From Kuafuiihalomonas sp039024635 (GTDB lineage: Bacteria; Myxococcota; Kuafuiibacteriia; Kuafuiibacteriales; Kuafuiibacteriaceae): a DNA stretch of 64,000 nt. The position numbers and the translations under genes were made by a program. Every line of letters begins with the position of its first letter. Within the stretch, counting starts at the first letter, position 1. Where the stretch lies: contig JBCCQA010000005.1 of assembly GCA_039024635.1 (NCBI GenBank), forward strand, positions 62,001-126,000. The letters run 5' to 3'. The notes under the pieces were generated by a model that worked only from the letters and a program-made list of their open reading frames with translations, was not told where the DNA came from and did not search any database. Shown here piece by piece: positions 7,189 through 15,476 of this stretch.

Positions 7189-10095
7189 ATGGAGCGGACC
7201 GAAGTACGTTTCGTCGAGGACGCGAGCGCCGTGCTGGCGCAAGATCTCGAGGGCCATGACCGCATACTGGTCGTGTGTGCGCCCTCCCGACGATTCGTGG
7301 ACGAGATCCGGACTGCGCTCGAATTCGCCGAGGTGGAAGTCTTCGACGGGGCGCGGGTCCACGTCCCCAAGGGGACGGTCGCTGAGGCTTCGGCCATAGT
7401 GCAAGCCTTTCGGCCCAGCGCCATCGTCAGCGTGGGCGGGGGCGCGGCCACCGGGCTCGTCAAGATGCTGCGCCTCCAGCACGACTTTCGATTCGTGGCT
7501 CTTCCCAGCACCTATGCCGGCTCGGAGATGACGACGATCTACGGCAGCACGCACGAAGGGCAGAAGACGACCGGCCGGGATGAGCGGGTCGGCCCCGATC
7601 TCGTGCTCTATGACCCCAGCCTTGCTGCGGCCATGCCTTTGGACCTCACCATCAAGAGCCTCTTCAACGCCCTGGCTCACCCCATCTCCTCGCTCTCGGC
7701 CGGCGGTGAGCGTGAAGAAGCCGAGTCGGCCATCTCGGATCTGGTGGAAGCCGCGGTCCAGCTCGTTCAGTTTCCGCAGAACAGGGAGGCTCGGATGCTG
7801 GCCCTGCAGGGCGTGGCGGCGGCGGGCAGAGTGCTCGAAGCCGGCCGGCTAGGCCTTCATCACGAGCTTGCTCACGCTCTCGGAGGGCGCTTCGACGTGG
7901 AGCATGCAGGCCTGCACGCGGTGCTGCTGCCCCATTCTCTGCTCCGGCTCCAGAAAGAGGATCCGGGCACCTACGACCGAGTCGAGCGAGCGGCTGGGCT
8001 CATCGACATGCCGCATCAGCTTCTCCAGCTCCTGAAGCGAGCAGGCGCGCCGACCGGGCTGCGGCAGCTGGGGATCGACTGGAGCGACTTCATCACCGCT
8101 CTTGAGCAGGTCGACCCGTCATCCAAGGACATCTTGATACCTGCCCATCAAGGTAGGGTTCGTCGGGCCGGAACGCGCTGGGTACCCGAACTCGGGGCCG
8201 GCGATGAGCGGGTCTCGGTTCGCGGCGACCTCGAGCAGGCAGACCGGATCGTGCTCGCTCTTCACGGCCGAGGCGCCGACGCCGATTCCATCATCCAGAT
8301 GGGAACCGAGATCGCCGGACTAAGTGGAGACATCGCCTGGCTCGCGCCCCAGGCCGACAACAACGCGTGGTACACGAACAGCTACCGGGACGAGCCCGCC
8401 ACCATTGGCGTGCCTCTCGATGCGGCATTGAGCCGAGTCGAGCGGCTGCTTCGCCAAGCTCGCCAGACCAATCCGGATGCACGCGTCCTCATCTTTGGCT
8501 TCTCTCAGGGGGCCTGCCTCGGCTTGGAGGCGGCCGCCCGAACGGAGCTTCCCTTGGACGGCGTCGTGGCCATTGCGGGTGCTCGCATCGGACCCAGTAG
8601 TGGGTACGGGAGGCCCACGGCTCGGATAGAGGGCGTCCCGGTGCTGCTCGGAGTGGCCGATGGAGACCCATGGGTCGACAAGAAGGACGTCGAGGCCACG
8701 GCGGAGCACCTTCGTGCGGCCGGGGCGCAGGTTCAGCTCTTGGGCGCTGCGGGTGAGCTTCACCAGATTGACGAAGCACAGCGCTTGGCCGGCGCTGAAC
8801 TCCTGACCGGTCGTCGCTTTGGGTCAGGGCCAACCGGCTTTGGGAACTTCGTACAGTCGGAGGCGCTTCCCGGGGCTTTGCCCGGCCGAGGCAACTCACC
8901 GCGACCGGCACCCTACGGTCTGCACGCCGAGCAGGTGAACGGCACGCGCTTCGTCGAAGATCGCAAGGACAACCTCCGAATCTGGACCTACCGGCATCGT
9001 CCAAGCGCCATCCACTCCGCCTTTCGGCCCGTGGAGGCCCCTCGACTCGCCGGCTCCTTCGAGGCGGAGCCCGACCCCTCCCTTCAGGGGTGGGCGCCCC
9101 TGTCGATGCCGGACGCACCCACCGATTTCGTCGAAGGCTTGGTGACGGTGGCCGGCGCGGGAGGCGCTCGAGAAGGAAGGGGCTGTGCTCTTCACTTCTA
9201 CGCCGCCAACCGGAGCATGGATCGGCGCGCCTTCTCGAACGCCGACGGCGATCTCCTCCTCGTTCCTCAGCAGGGTGGGCTGACCTTGCGCACCGAGCTC
9301 GGCGTCCTTCGGGTCAACCCAAGACAAATTGCCCTCCTTCCACGAGGCTTGCGCTTCTCCGTCCTTCTCGACCAGGGTCAGGCCCGCGGCTACGCGGCCG
9401 AGGTCTTCCACGGGCACTTTGAACTGCCGGAGCGAGGTCCTATCGGCGCCAATGGCCTGACGGAGGCCCGACACTTCCGAGCGCCCGAGGCCTGGGGCGA
9501 AGACCGACTCGCTCTCGGCTTTCGGCTAGCCCATAAGTTTGCCGGCCGCCTCTTCGAGGCCACTCAGGACTACTCGCCTTTCGACGTCGTGGCTTGGCAC
9601 GGGAACTATGCGCCCTATGTCTACGACCTGATGGACTTCTCTCCGGTATCCAACGCTCGTTTCGACCATCCCGACCCGTCCATCTATACGGTCCTATCCG
9701 CCCGGATGGGCGCCGAAGGCGCTTTGGACTTCGTCTTCTTCCCCCCCCGCTGGGATCCGAGTGAAGATACCTTTCGTCCCCCTTTTCTCCATCGAAACGG
9801 CGTGACCGAGTTCAACGGCATCATTCGGGACCCGAGCGGCGACGAGGCCCCCTTCTACGCCGGTGGGGCCTTCCTGACCCCAGGCATGACTTCTCACACC
9901 GTCCGAAGCCGAGGCGTCCTGCGGGCCATCATGGAGGGCCACAACGAGCCGAGCCGTACACGAGAGAGCTCGATGTGGTTCCAGTTCGAGTCGTCGATTC
10001 CGCTGTCCACGACCCCATGGGCCGCCGCCCACCGCCTCGAGGCGTGGCCCCACTACTGGGCCGGCCAGCGGAGCTTCTTCCACCCGCAGCCTTGA
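7189..10095 (+). CDS. Three-domain fusion: maleylacetate reductase-like / carboxylesterase-like / homogentisate 1,2-dioxygenase-like
   Basis: A single uninterrupted 968-aa frame with three apparently complete enzyme domains. Residues ~1-320 match iron-containing alcohol dehydrogenases of the maleylacetate reductase type: SVGGGAATGLVKML, ALPSTYAGSEMT, and His-rich GLHHELAHALGG then EHAGLHAVLLPH. Residues ~350-545 form an alpha/beta hydrolase of the PF02230 phospholipase/carboxylesterase type: LALHGRGAD, nucleophile Ser439 in GFSQG, Asp493 in DGDPW and His525. Residues ~550-968 are a full-length homogentisate dioxygenase: GFGNFVQSEALPGALPGRGN, NADGDLLLVPQQGG, WHGNYAPY, and iron ligands by homology His868, Glu874, His903. 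Together they suggest ring cleavage of a hydroquinone-type aromatic, then reduction and hydrolysis; the substrate is inferred. ATG 7189 was chosen over the open frame from 7093; a GTG lies three codons earlier. Confidence 0.88.
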   Translation: MERTEVRFVEDASAVLAQDLEGHDRILVVCAPSRRFVDEIRTALEFAEVEVFDGARVHVPKGTVAEASAIVQAFRPSAIVSVGGGAATGLVKMLRLQHDFRFVALPSTYAGSEMTTIYGSTHEGQKTTGRDERVGPDLVLYDPSLAAAMPLDLTIKSLFNALAHPISSLSAGGEREEAESAISDLVEAAVQLVQFPQNREARMLALQGVAAAGRVLEAGRLGLHHELAHALGGRFDVEHAGLHAVLLPHSLLRLQKEDPGTYDRVERAAGLIDMPHQLLQLLKRAGAPTGLRQLGIDWSDFITALEQVDPSSKDILIPAHQGRVRRAGTRWVPELGAGDERVSVRGDLEQADRIVLALHGRGADADSIIQMGTEIAGLSGDIAWLAPQADNNAWYTNSYRDEPATIGVPLDAALSRVERLLRQARQTNPDARVLIFGFSQGACLGLEAAARTELPLDGVVAIAGARIGPSSGYGRPTARIEGVPVLLGVADGDPWVDKKDVEATAEHLRAAGAQVQLLGAAGELHQIDEAQRLAGAELLTGRRFGSGPTGFGNFVQSEALPGALPGRGNSPRPAPYGLHAEQVNGTRFVEDRKDNLRIWTYRHRPSAIHSAFRPVEAPRLAGSFEAEPDPSLQGWAPLSMPDAPTDFVEGLVTVAGAGGAREGRGCALHFYAANRSMDRRAFSNADGDLLLVPQQGGLTLRTELGVLRVNPRQIALLPRGLRFSVLLDQGQARGYAAEVFHGHFELPERGPIGANGLTEARHFRAPEAWGEDRLALGFRLAHKFAGRLFEATQDYSPFDVVAWHGNYAPYVYDLMDFSPVSNARFDHPDPSIYTVLSARMGAEGALDFVFFPPRWDPSEDTFRPPFLHRNGVTEFNGIIRDPSGDEAPFYAGGAFLTPGMTSHTVRSRGVLRAIMEGHNEPSRTRESSMWFQFESSIPLSTTPWAAAHRLEAWPHYWAGQRSFFHPQP

Positions 10096-10110
10096 CAGCC
10101 GCTCGGGGCG

Positions 10111-12591
10111 TCAGCAGGGCCGTTCTGGAGCGTGGCCCAAGGCGCCCTCGATCGCCGCCAGCAGGTCTTCTCGACTCACGGGCTTCGACAGGTGGGCGTC
10201 GCCCGGACGGAACTCGAAGTCTTCCATGGCTCCGTTGCCCGAGTAGCCCGACAGAAAGACGACCGGGAGATCCGGCCGGAGGGCCCGAAGCGACTGGGCG
10301 AGCATGCTGCCGTCGAGTCGGCCCGGCATGACCACGTCTGTGAGAAGGACGTCGTCCGAGGGATGGGCTTCGAACAGGGATCTGGCTTCGTCACCGCTGG
10401 AGGCAGTTCGGACTCGATAGCCGGCGTCGGTGAGGGTTTGGGAGAGCAGGGCGCGAACGGCGTCGACGTCCTCGACGAGGAGTATGCGGGCCCCTTTGGT
10501 CGCTTCGACCTGCGGACCAGGCCCTGATTCGGTGCCGACGAGCTCGCCTTGTAGGGCGGGGAAGAGCAGCTCGAACCGGCTTCCGGTTCCCGGAAGGCTC
10601 TCCACGGCGATGGCGCCCCCTGATTCCTCGACCGCCCCTGCGATCATGGCCAAGCCCAAGCCCGTCCCGCTTCCTGGCGCTTTCGTGGTGAAGAAGGGCT
10701 CGAAGACTCGGTCCAGGTGTTCGGCGTCGATCCCCGTGCCGGTGTCCTCGACGGTCAGGCAGACATGGGGACCGGATGCGAGCTCGCCCACCCTGATTCG
10801 CGGTAGTTGGCCCTGCAGGCGGCGGTTGGACGTCGTGATGGTCAGCCGACCGCCGTGGGGCATGGCGTCCCGAGCGTTGATCATGAGGTTCAGAAGGACG
10901 CTCTCCAGCGAGCTCGGGTCGGCCGAGATCAGGTCCAGGTCTGGGTCGAGTCGGACCTCGATGTCAGTGTGGCTGGGTAGCGCTCGCGCTGCCCACGCCC
11001 GCGTCTCTCGCGCAATCCGATTGAGGTCCACCGGTCGGGGCGCCAGCTTCGAGCGACCGGCGAAGATCAGCATGCTCCGGGTTAGGTCCGACCCCCGGAG
11101 TGTGGCCTGAACGCAGCCGTCGATCAGTCCCAGCAGCTCTGCGTCATCCCGTGAGGATTCGCGAATGAGCTCCAGCCCCGAAAGGATGATGGTCAGCAGG
11201 TTGTTGAAGTCATGGGCAATGCCGCCCGTGAGCTGACCTATCGACTCCATCTTCTGCGCCCGATGGGCGATCTCTCTGCTCTGCTGCAGGTCTTCCGCGA
11301 TCTCGACCTGCTTCGTGACGTCGAGAATCACCATTACCCAGCGAACCCGTCCTCCAGCAAGCCGCTCGGGGCGACCTACGCCGTCCAGGCACTTGAACTT
11401 TCCGGAGGGCGTTGCGACCCGCCAGCGATGGCTCCATACCTTGCCTGATTCGACGGCCGCCCGCATCGTGGCGCGTACCTGCTTCGCCGTCTCGCAGCCG
11501 CTGGGGCCGAACATGGACTCGGGTCGGGCGCGAATGGTCTTGGGGGACAGCTCCCACAGGTCGACGCAAGCCGGGCTGACGTAGTCGACCAAGCTCTGGC
11601 CCTCGGAGCTCTGCTCTAGGCGCACGATCGCGCCTGGGATGCCGGCTGCTGTCTCCGCTATCAGCTTTCGGCTCGAAAGCAGTTGGTCGCTTCGGCGCAT
11701 GAAGACCCGGACGCTGAGACCCAGCAGCACGGACAAGAGGATCCCCAGGGCAAGACGAGGCATCATCTTGTCCCGAGCGCGGGCGCTCAACTCGGCCGTG
11801 GGACTCAAGCCCAGGACGAACAGCCGTGCGTGTCCAGGAAGCGGGCTGGCGATGGTCAGCATGTCGGCGTCGATGGAAGACCGCAGGCCCGCGGGTTCGA
11901 CGACTCCGTCGTCCTGGAGATGGGCCCAAGCCTCCAACACGGACGCGCGATGCTCGGAGTCCTCGATCTCGGGTCGGAGCAGCGCGGTGACGCCCAGCTC
12001 CGGCGACAGAATGCTCAGGTCCAACCATCGTTCTCCGGGAACGTCTCTCCACACGAAGTCGAAGAAGCCCGCGTTGACCGAGGCGACCACCACGCCGAGA
12101 AGCGCGCCCTCCGGGCCTCGGACCGGTCGGCTCATCGGCAGCGCGATGCGACCGTCGACTCGACTGACGACCGGAACGCCGAGGAGCAGTCTGGAGGTGC
12201 TGCTCGTCAGGGCCGACTCGAAGTATCCCCGGTCGCTGACGTCGAGTCCGATGGCGGGCCGCTTGGGCCGGAGGTCGGCTTGGATGACGCCTTCCGCATC
12301 CAGGACGAGGAGCGTGTGGAGAAGGGGAAGGAAGCTCCTGATCTCCGCGAGCCGCCCATTGAGAGCGTCCTCGTCGGAGCCGCTCTCGATCTCGCGGGCC
12401 ACGAGGTCCACCGAAAGCTGAAGCGTCTCCAAGAGGAAGCTGGCCTGATCGGCTGCGACGCTGACGGCGTCTTTGGCTTCTTGCTGACGGGCCGCCATCT
12501 CGGCCCGATAGTCGAAGCCTGCGAGGGTCGCGGTCGTGAGGAGGCCGGCCAGAACGATGACCACAGGAATGGCTTGCCGGACCCGGGACAC
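10111..12591 (-). CDS. Membrane hybrid sensor histidine kinase (Cache-like sensor, PAS, HisKA, HATPase, receiver)
   Basis: 826-aa hybrid two-component sensor starting at GTG 12591. Order: transmembrane helix at ~8-25; an extracytoplasmic sensor of ~250 residues that looks like a double Cache domain (SDRGYFESAL, LGVPVVSRVDGRIALPMSRP); second membrane helix ~278-298; PAS-like domain ~310-425; HisKA with the phospho-His in IAHDFNNLLT; HATPase with NARDAMPHGG, EDTGTGID and GSGTGLGLAM; and a C-terminal receiver with LLVEDVDAVR, TDVVMPG (phospho-Asp) and the SKPV lysine. Cache sensors usually bind small ligands such as amino acids or organic acids. No partner response regulator is adjacent, so phosphotransfer to a distant regulator is likely. 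It converges on the fusion enzyme gene with 15 bp between the stops. Confidence 0.93.
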   Translation of the reverse strand: MSRVRQAIPVVIVLAGLLTTATLAGFDYRAEMAARQQEAKDAVSVAADQASFLLETLQLSVDLVAREIESGSDEDALNGRLAEIRSFLPLLHTLLVLDAEGVIQADLRPKRPAIGLDVSDRGYFESALTSSTSRLLLGVPVVSRVDGRIALPMSRPVRGPEGALLGVVVASVNAGFFDFVWRDVPGERWLDLSILSPELGVTALLRPEIEDSEHRASVLEAWAHLQDDGVVEPAGLRSSIDADMLTIASPLPGHARLFVLGLSPTAELSARARDKMMPRLALGILLSVLLGLSVRVFMRRSDQLLSSRKLIAETAAGIPGAIVRLEQSSEGQSLVDYVSPACVDLWELSPKTIRARPESMFGPSGCETAKQVRATMRAAVESGKVWSHRWRVATPSGKFKCLDGVGRPERLAGGRVRWVMVILDVTKQVEIAEDLQQSREIAHRAQKMESIGQLTGGIAHDFNNLLTIILSGLELIRESSRDDAELLGLIDGCVQATLRGSDLTRSMLIFAGRSKLAPRPVDLNRIARETRAWAARALPSHTDIEVRLDPDLDLISADPSSLESVLLNLMINARDAMPHGGRLTITTSNRRLQGQLPRIRVGELASGPHVCLTVEDTGTGIDAEHLDRVFEPFFTTKAPGSGTGLGLAMIAGAVEESGGAIAVESLPGTGSRFELLFPALQGELVGTESGPGPQVEATKGARILLVEDVDAVRALLSQTLTDAGYRVRTASSGDEARSLFEAHPSDDVLLTDVVMPGRLDGSMLAQSLRALRPDLPVVFLSGYSGNGAMEDFEFRPGDAHLSKPVSREDLLAAIEGALGHAPERPC

Positions 12592-12638
12592 TACCGGTCA
12601 CCACTATATCGGCCGGGGCTCTTTTTCGAGCAACTGGG

Positions 12639-13550
12639 TCACTGCCCCAGGAGTCGCTCCGCATCCTGAATCGAATAGCGGCTGACTTCGAATCCACGCG
12701 CCCGCAGGAGAGCCTGGACGCTCTGTTCCCCCACGAAGTGGGCGGCCCCGACCACGACCAGGATTCTGCCCGGCTCGGAGGCCATGGCGTCGATTCCCTC
12801 TGCGAAGCCCAGGTTGCGTTCGTCGAGGAGAGCGCGGGTGAATCGGGGGTACTCTTCCGCCGTCTGCCGGACCGAATCTTCTAGGCTCGAAAGCTCACCT
12901 CGGTCGTAGGCAGCCACCAAACGGTCGGTCTGAGCCACTGCCGTCGTCGAGGTGATGGCCTGCTCAAGCATTTCGATTTGGATGGCCTCATCCAGGGAGG
13001 AGAAGAGGGCCAGCTGATCGTCTGCCGTCTCCAAGAATCGCACTGGTAGACCCCTTGCCTCGGCCCGCTTTCGAACGACGGCGTCGATGCCCATCTTGCC
13101 GTCGTAGCCGGCCGTTTGGCGCTCCCAGGTCGAAATCAGCTCCGCCGCGAGCCAAGGCTGGAACAGGTCGAGGCCGCTCGGCGGTTGGCCTAGTCGCTCG
13201 AGCTTGGTCCTGAGGGCTCTGTAGGTGGGGGGATCGAGGCGGAGAGAGAGCGGCTTCCACGAGAGTCCGTGCCAGGCCACGAGGCCCAGGGACTCGAGCA
13301 GCGTCAGATCGACGTCGGCCTCCAGGACCAGCATGTCTGCCCTGTCCACGGCCGCGTCGATGTGGGCCTGAAAGGGCGCTGCGGTCGCCGTTCGGACATG
13401 AATCGAACCCAGTAGATCGAAGACCGCCGGGTCCCCGGAGCGGGTCGCTCGCCACATGGGCGCTGGGAAGGCCCTCGATGGGGGCGGTGACGAAAGGTTG
13501 GCGCAGGCTGAGAGCAGAAGGGCCAGGACCCAAGCCGTCCGTCGCGCCAT
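12639..13550 (-). CDS. TraB/GumN-family lipoprotein
   Basis: About 303 aa. N-terminus MARRTAWVLALLLSACAN is a lipoprotein signal (lipobox LSAC). The mature protein matches the TraB/GumN (PF01963) family: an early LLGSIHV motif, DMLVLEADV, GIDAVVRKRAEARGLPVRFLET, a region with NLGFAEGIDAM, and the terminal VVGAAHFVGEQSVQALLRARGFEV with the conserved GAAHxxG. Members are proposed metallo-hydrolases of Tiki/TraB type, but the activity in bacteria is not settled. A GTG at 13559 gives three more residues; the ATG at 13550 was preferred. It lies 47 bp upstream of the hybrid kinase on the same strand, so they may be co-transcribed. Confidence 0.88.
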   Translation of the reverse strand: MARRTAWVLALLLSACANLSSPPPSRAFPAPMWRATRSGDPAVFDLLGSIHVRTATAAPFQAHIDAAVDRADMLVLEADVDLTLLESLGLVAWHGLSWKPLSLRLDPPTYRALRTKLERLGQPPSGLDLFQPWLAAELISTWERQTAGYDGKMGIDAVVRKRAEARGLPVRFLETADDQLALFSSLDEAIQIEMLEQAITSTTAVAQTDRLVAAYDRGELSSLEDSVRQTAEEYPRFTRALLDERNLGFAEGIDAMASEPGRILVVVGAAHFVGEQSVQALLRARGFEVSRYSIQDAERLLGQ

Positions 13551-13742
13551 GGCCGCCACTCTGCGGCGTGGACCACGAGCGTCCCGTCCGAGTCCATCGA
13601 AGAGAGCGAACGGCAGGGGTTAAGCGCCTTGTGCTGCCCTTGGCCGAAGCTCCTCGACTTCGTCACAAGATGGGTCTGACAGGGGACGCGCAAGCCATCG
13701 TCCAGCGATTCGCCGTAGTCGAATTGGTAGGACTCGTCGCGT
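13551..13742. other. Intergenic stretch upstream of TraB-like gene
   Basis: About 190 bp between the TraB-like gene start and the Ig/PPC remnant. Open frames on either strand here read as noise and continue antisense into neighbours. It presumably holds the minus-strand promoter for the TraB-like gene and the kinase, but no convincing -35/-10 pair was found. Confidence 0.3.
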
Positions 13743-14363
13743 GTGGGAACGAGGCAGACGAACTCGGGGAACGGGAATGGAAACGGGGCCTCGGGGGTGA
13801 CGCCCCGCATCGTGGCTTGTTCGGCGGCAGACAGCGAAGTGAGCGTGGGTGAGACGACCTCGCTGGCCCCCACCACGATCGAGCTGGGTGCTCAGGCCAC
13901 CTTGGCCTGGGAGGTCCTCAACGCCGATCAGATCGGCGTCGCCGTCCAGGGCCCGGTGACTACGTTCTCGAAGTCGGAGAGTTCGGCAACAACGCCGCTA
14001 TCACATACGACCTTGTGGTCGAGTTCGTGGCCGCCGGAAGCTCGACGCAGTTCACTGGGCTGGACATCGCCGAAGACACGACGGACTTGTTCGACGTGAC
14101 GGTGCCCGCCGGGAGCGGGACCTTCACCCTCACGGTCGAGACCTTCGAGGACGTGCTGGTCGGGACGTGCACCACCAATGCCGATACCTTCGTCGAGCTC
14201 TTCGATTCGGCCGGGACCTCCCTCGCCTCCAACGAGGACATCTCATTCACGCCCGCCAACTACTGCTCCCGCATCACGGTGATGATTGGGCCGGGAGACT
14301 ATGAGCTCATCGTGAGCGAGAACATCGGAACGGTCACCGACTACGAGATCAGCTTCGACGTGG
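13743..14363 (+). pseudogene. Remnant of an Ig-like/PPC-domain surface protein, split over two frames
   Basis: Two pieces of recognisable protein sit in different frames. Frame of 13743: an Ig-like strand pattern ending LGAQATLAWEVLNADQIGVA up to about 13950. From ~13952 the homology jumps to the frame containing 14015 and reads PGDYVLEVGEFGNNAAIT, followed by a full PPC-type beta domain with TFTLTVETFEDVLVGTC and PGDYELIVSENIG ending near 14360. The second piece closely resembles the repeated modules in the 967-aa lipoprotein at 21605-24508 (TVYVDIETFESAMMGTC, LEPGLYTIQVREL). There is no signal peptide and no shared frame, so this looks like a deleted and frameshifted relative of that gene. 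A sequencing frameshift in an intact gene is the alternative. Confidence 0.55.
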
Positions 14364-14501
14364 CGCCCCGACTCCCCTCGCCGGGGGCGTTCCAGCCCTC
14401 TGGTGGGCCCCTCGTTGGGCGGTCGGACGCCCTTGCCCGTCAAATTCCGAAGCCGCCATCGGCCACTGGCCAATCCGAGGTCGGAGCGACAGACTCCGGC
14501 C

Positions 14502-15476
14502 GTGGCCGTCATCAGGACCCTGCTCTTCGCCTTCGCTTTCTGTCTCCTCCCCACAGCTGCGTGGGCCCAGGTCGAGGTTCCGCCACCCGTCAGCGGGCGG
14601 GCCGGCGACGCGCTCCAGCTGTCGGACGCCATGGCGAGAGCCAGACTCTTGGGGGCCCACCTGGACCGGCTTCGGCGTCACATGGGGCGAGCCGCCCCCG
14701 AACCTTCGATTCTCCGAGTTCGACGGGCTGCTCCGCGGGAGGTCATCTTTGCGGCCGGCAACCTAGGCCGTCGGGTGGCCGAGCTCGAGTTCGAGCTCCT
14801 CAGGCGCAAGACGCCCTGGCGTTTCGACCCTCCAGCACAGGTCGAGGCCCGGCATCTCGTCGACTCGGTGACGAGGGTCTTGAAGGTCATCATGGCCATC
14901 GAGAGCCACTTTGGACTAGAGGTCGAGCTTCAAGAGGTTGCAGTCGAGGATGGGGTCTTGGCCGCAGACCTCATGAACGTGCTGATAGAGATGGGCGCAT
15001 TGGTCGACGACCTATTGGAGCAGCCCCCCACCATCAGCGAAGGCTTCATGTACATCACCTTCGCTGGAAACCTCGCCCTTGATCTCCACCGAGTCCTTAC
15101 GGACGAAATGATGCCAGAACCGCCACCTCTCGTGCCTGAGCAAACGGTCAAGGAGGTGTTCATGAAGCTCATCGACTGCACGGAACGGACACGCGCTGTC
15201 TTCGATCGGCTGAACGTCCCGGTGGTGGAGTTCGAGATAAATGAAGCAGTTCTCGACCGGGTCGAGATCGATACCTTCAGTAACCTGATTTCGATCCTGA
15301 TCGCGGAGCTGCTCTGGCTGTCGAAGCGGGTCCCCGGAACCCGTCCGCCCATCGACCCATACGCCGTGGGTTCGAAGCTGCCCTCGGATCTGGTCCAGCG
15401 GGCCGGACTGCTAGAGGCCGTGCTTCAAGATATCGCCGAAGCCGAAGGCCTCGGGCCCGAGAGCATCGCTCGATGA
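14502..15476 (+). CDS. Exported protein of unknown function, coupled to a Ser/Thr kinase gene
   Basis: 324 aa from GTG 14502. The first ~22 residues (AVIRTLLFAFAFCLLPTAAWA then Q) form a standard Sec signal peptide with an AWA-Q cleavage site. The remainder is mostly helical, Leu- and Glu-rich, with no cysteine pairs, no membrane helices and no motif I recognise. The open frame begins at 14403, but those codons precede the signal peptide and read as noise. The stop overlaps the next start (ATGA at 15473-15476), so translation is coupled to the membrane Ser/Thr kinase. A periplasmic partner of the kinase sensor domain is a reasonable inference. Confidence 0.8.
   Translation: MAVIRTLLFAFAFCLLPTAAWAQVEVPPPVSGRAGDALQLSDAMARARLLGAHLDRLRRHMGRAAPEPSILRVRRAAPREVIFAAGNLGRRVAELEFELLRRKTPWRFDPPAQVEARHLVDSVTRVLKVIMAIESHFGLEVELQEVAVEDGVLAADLMNVLIEMGALVDDLLEQPPTISEGFMYITFAGNLALDLHRVLTDEMMPEPPPLVPEQTVKEVFMKLIDCTERTRAVFDRLNVPVVEFEINEAVLDRVEIDTFSNLISILIAELLWLSKRVPGTRPPIDPYAVGSKLPSDLVQRAGLLEAVLQDIAEAEGLGPESIAR

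Noticed and set aside
12592..12638. Terminator between the TraB-like gene and the hybrid kinase
   Set aside because: A GCTC-GAAAAA-GAGC hairpin is present but is short and not followed by a U-tract; the two genes may well be co-transcribed.
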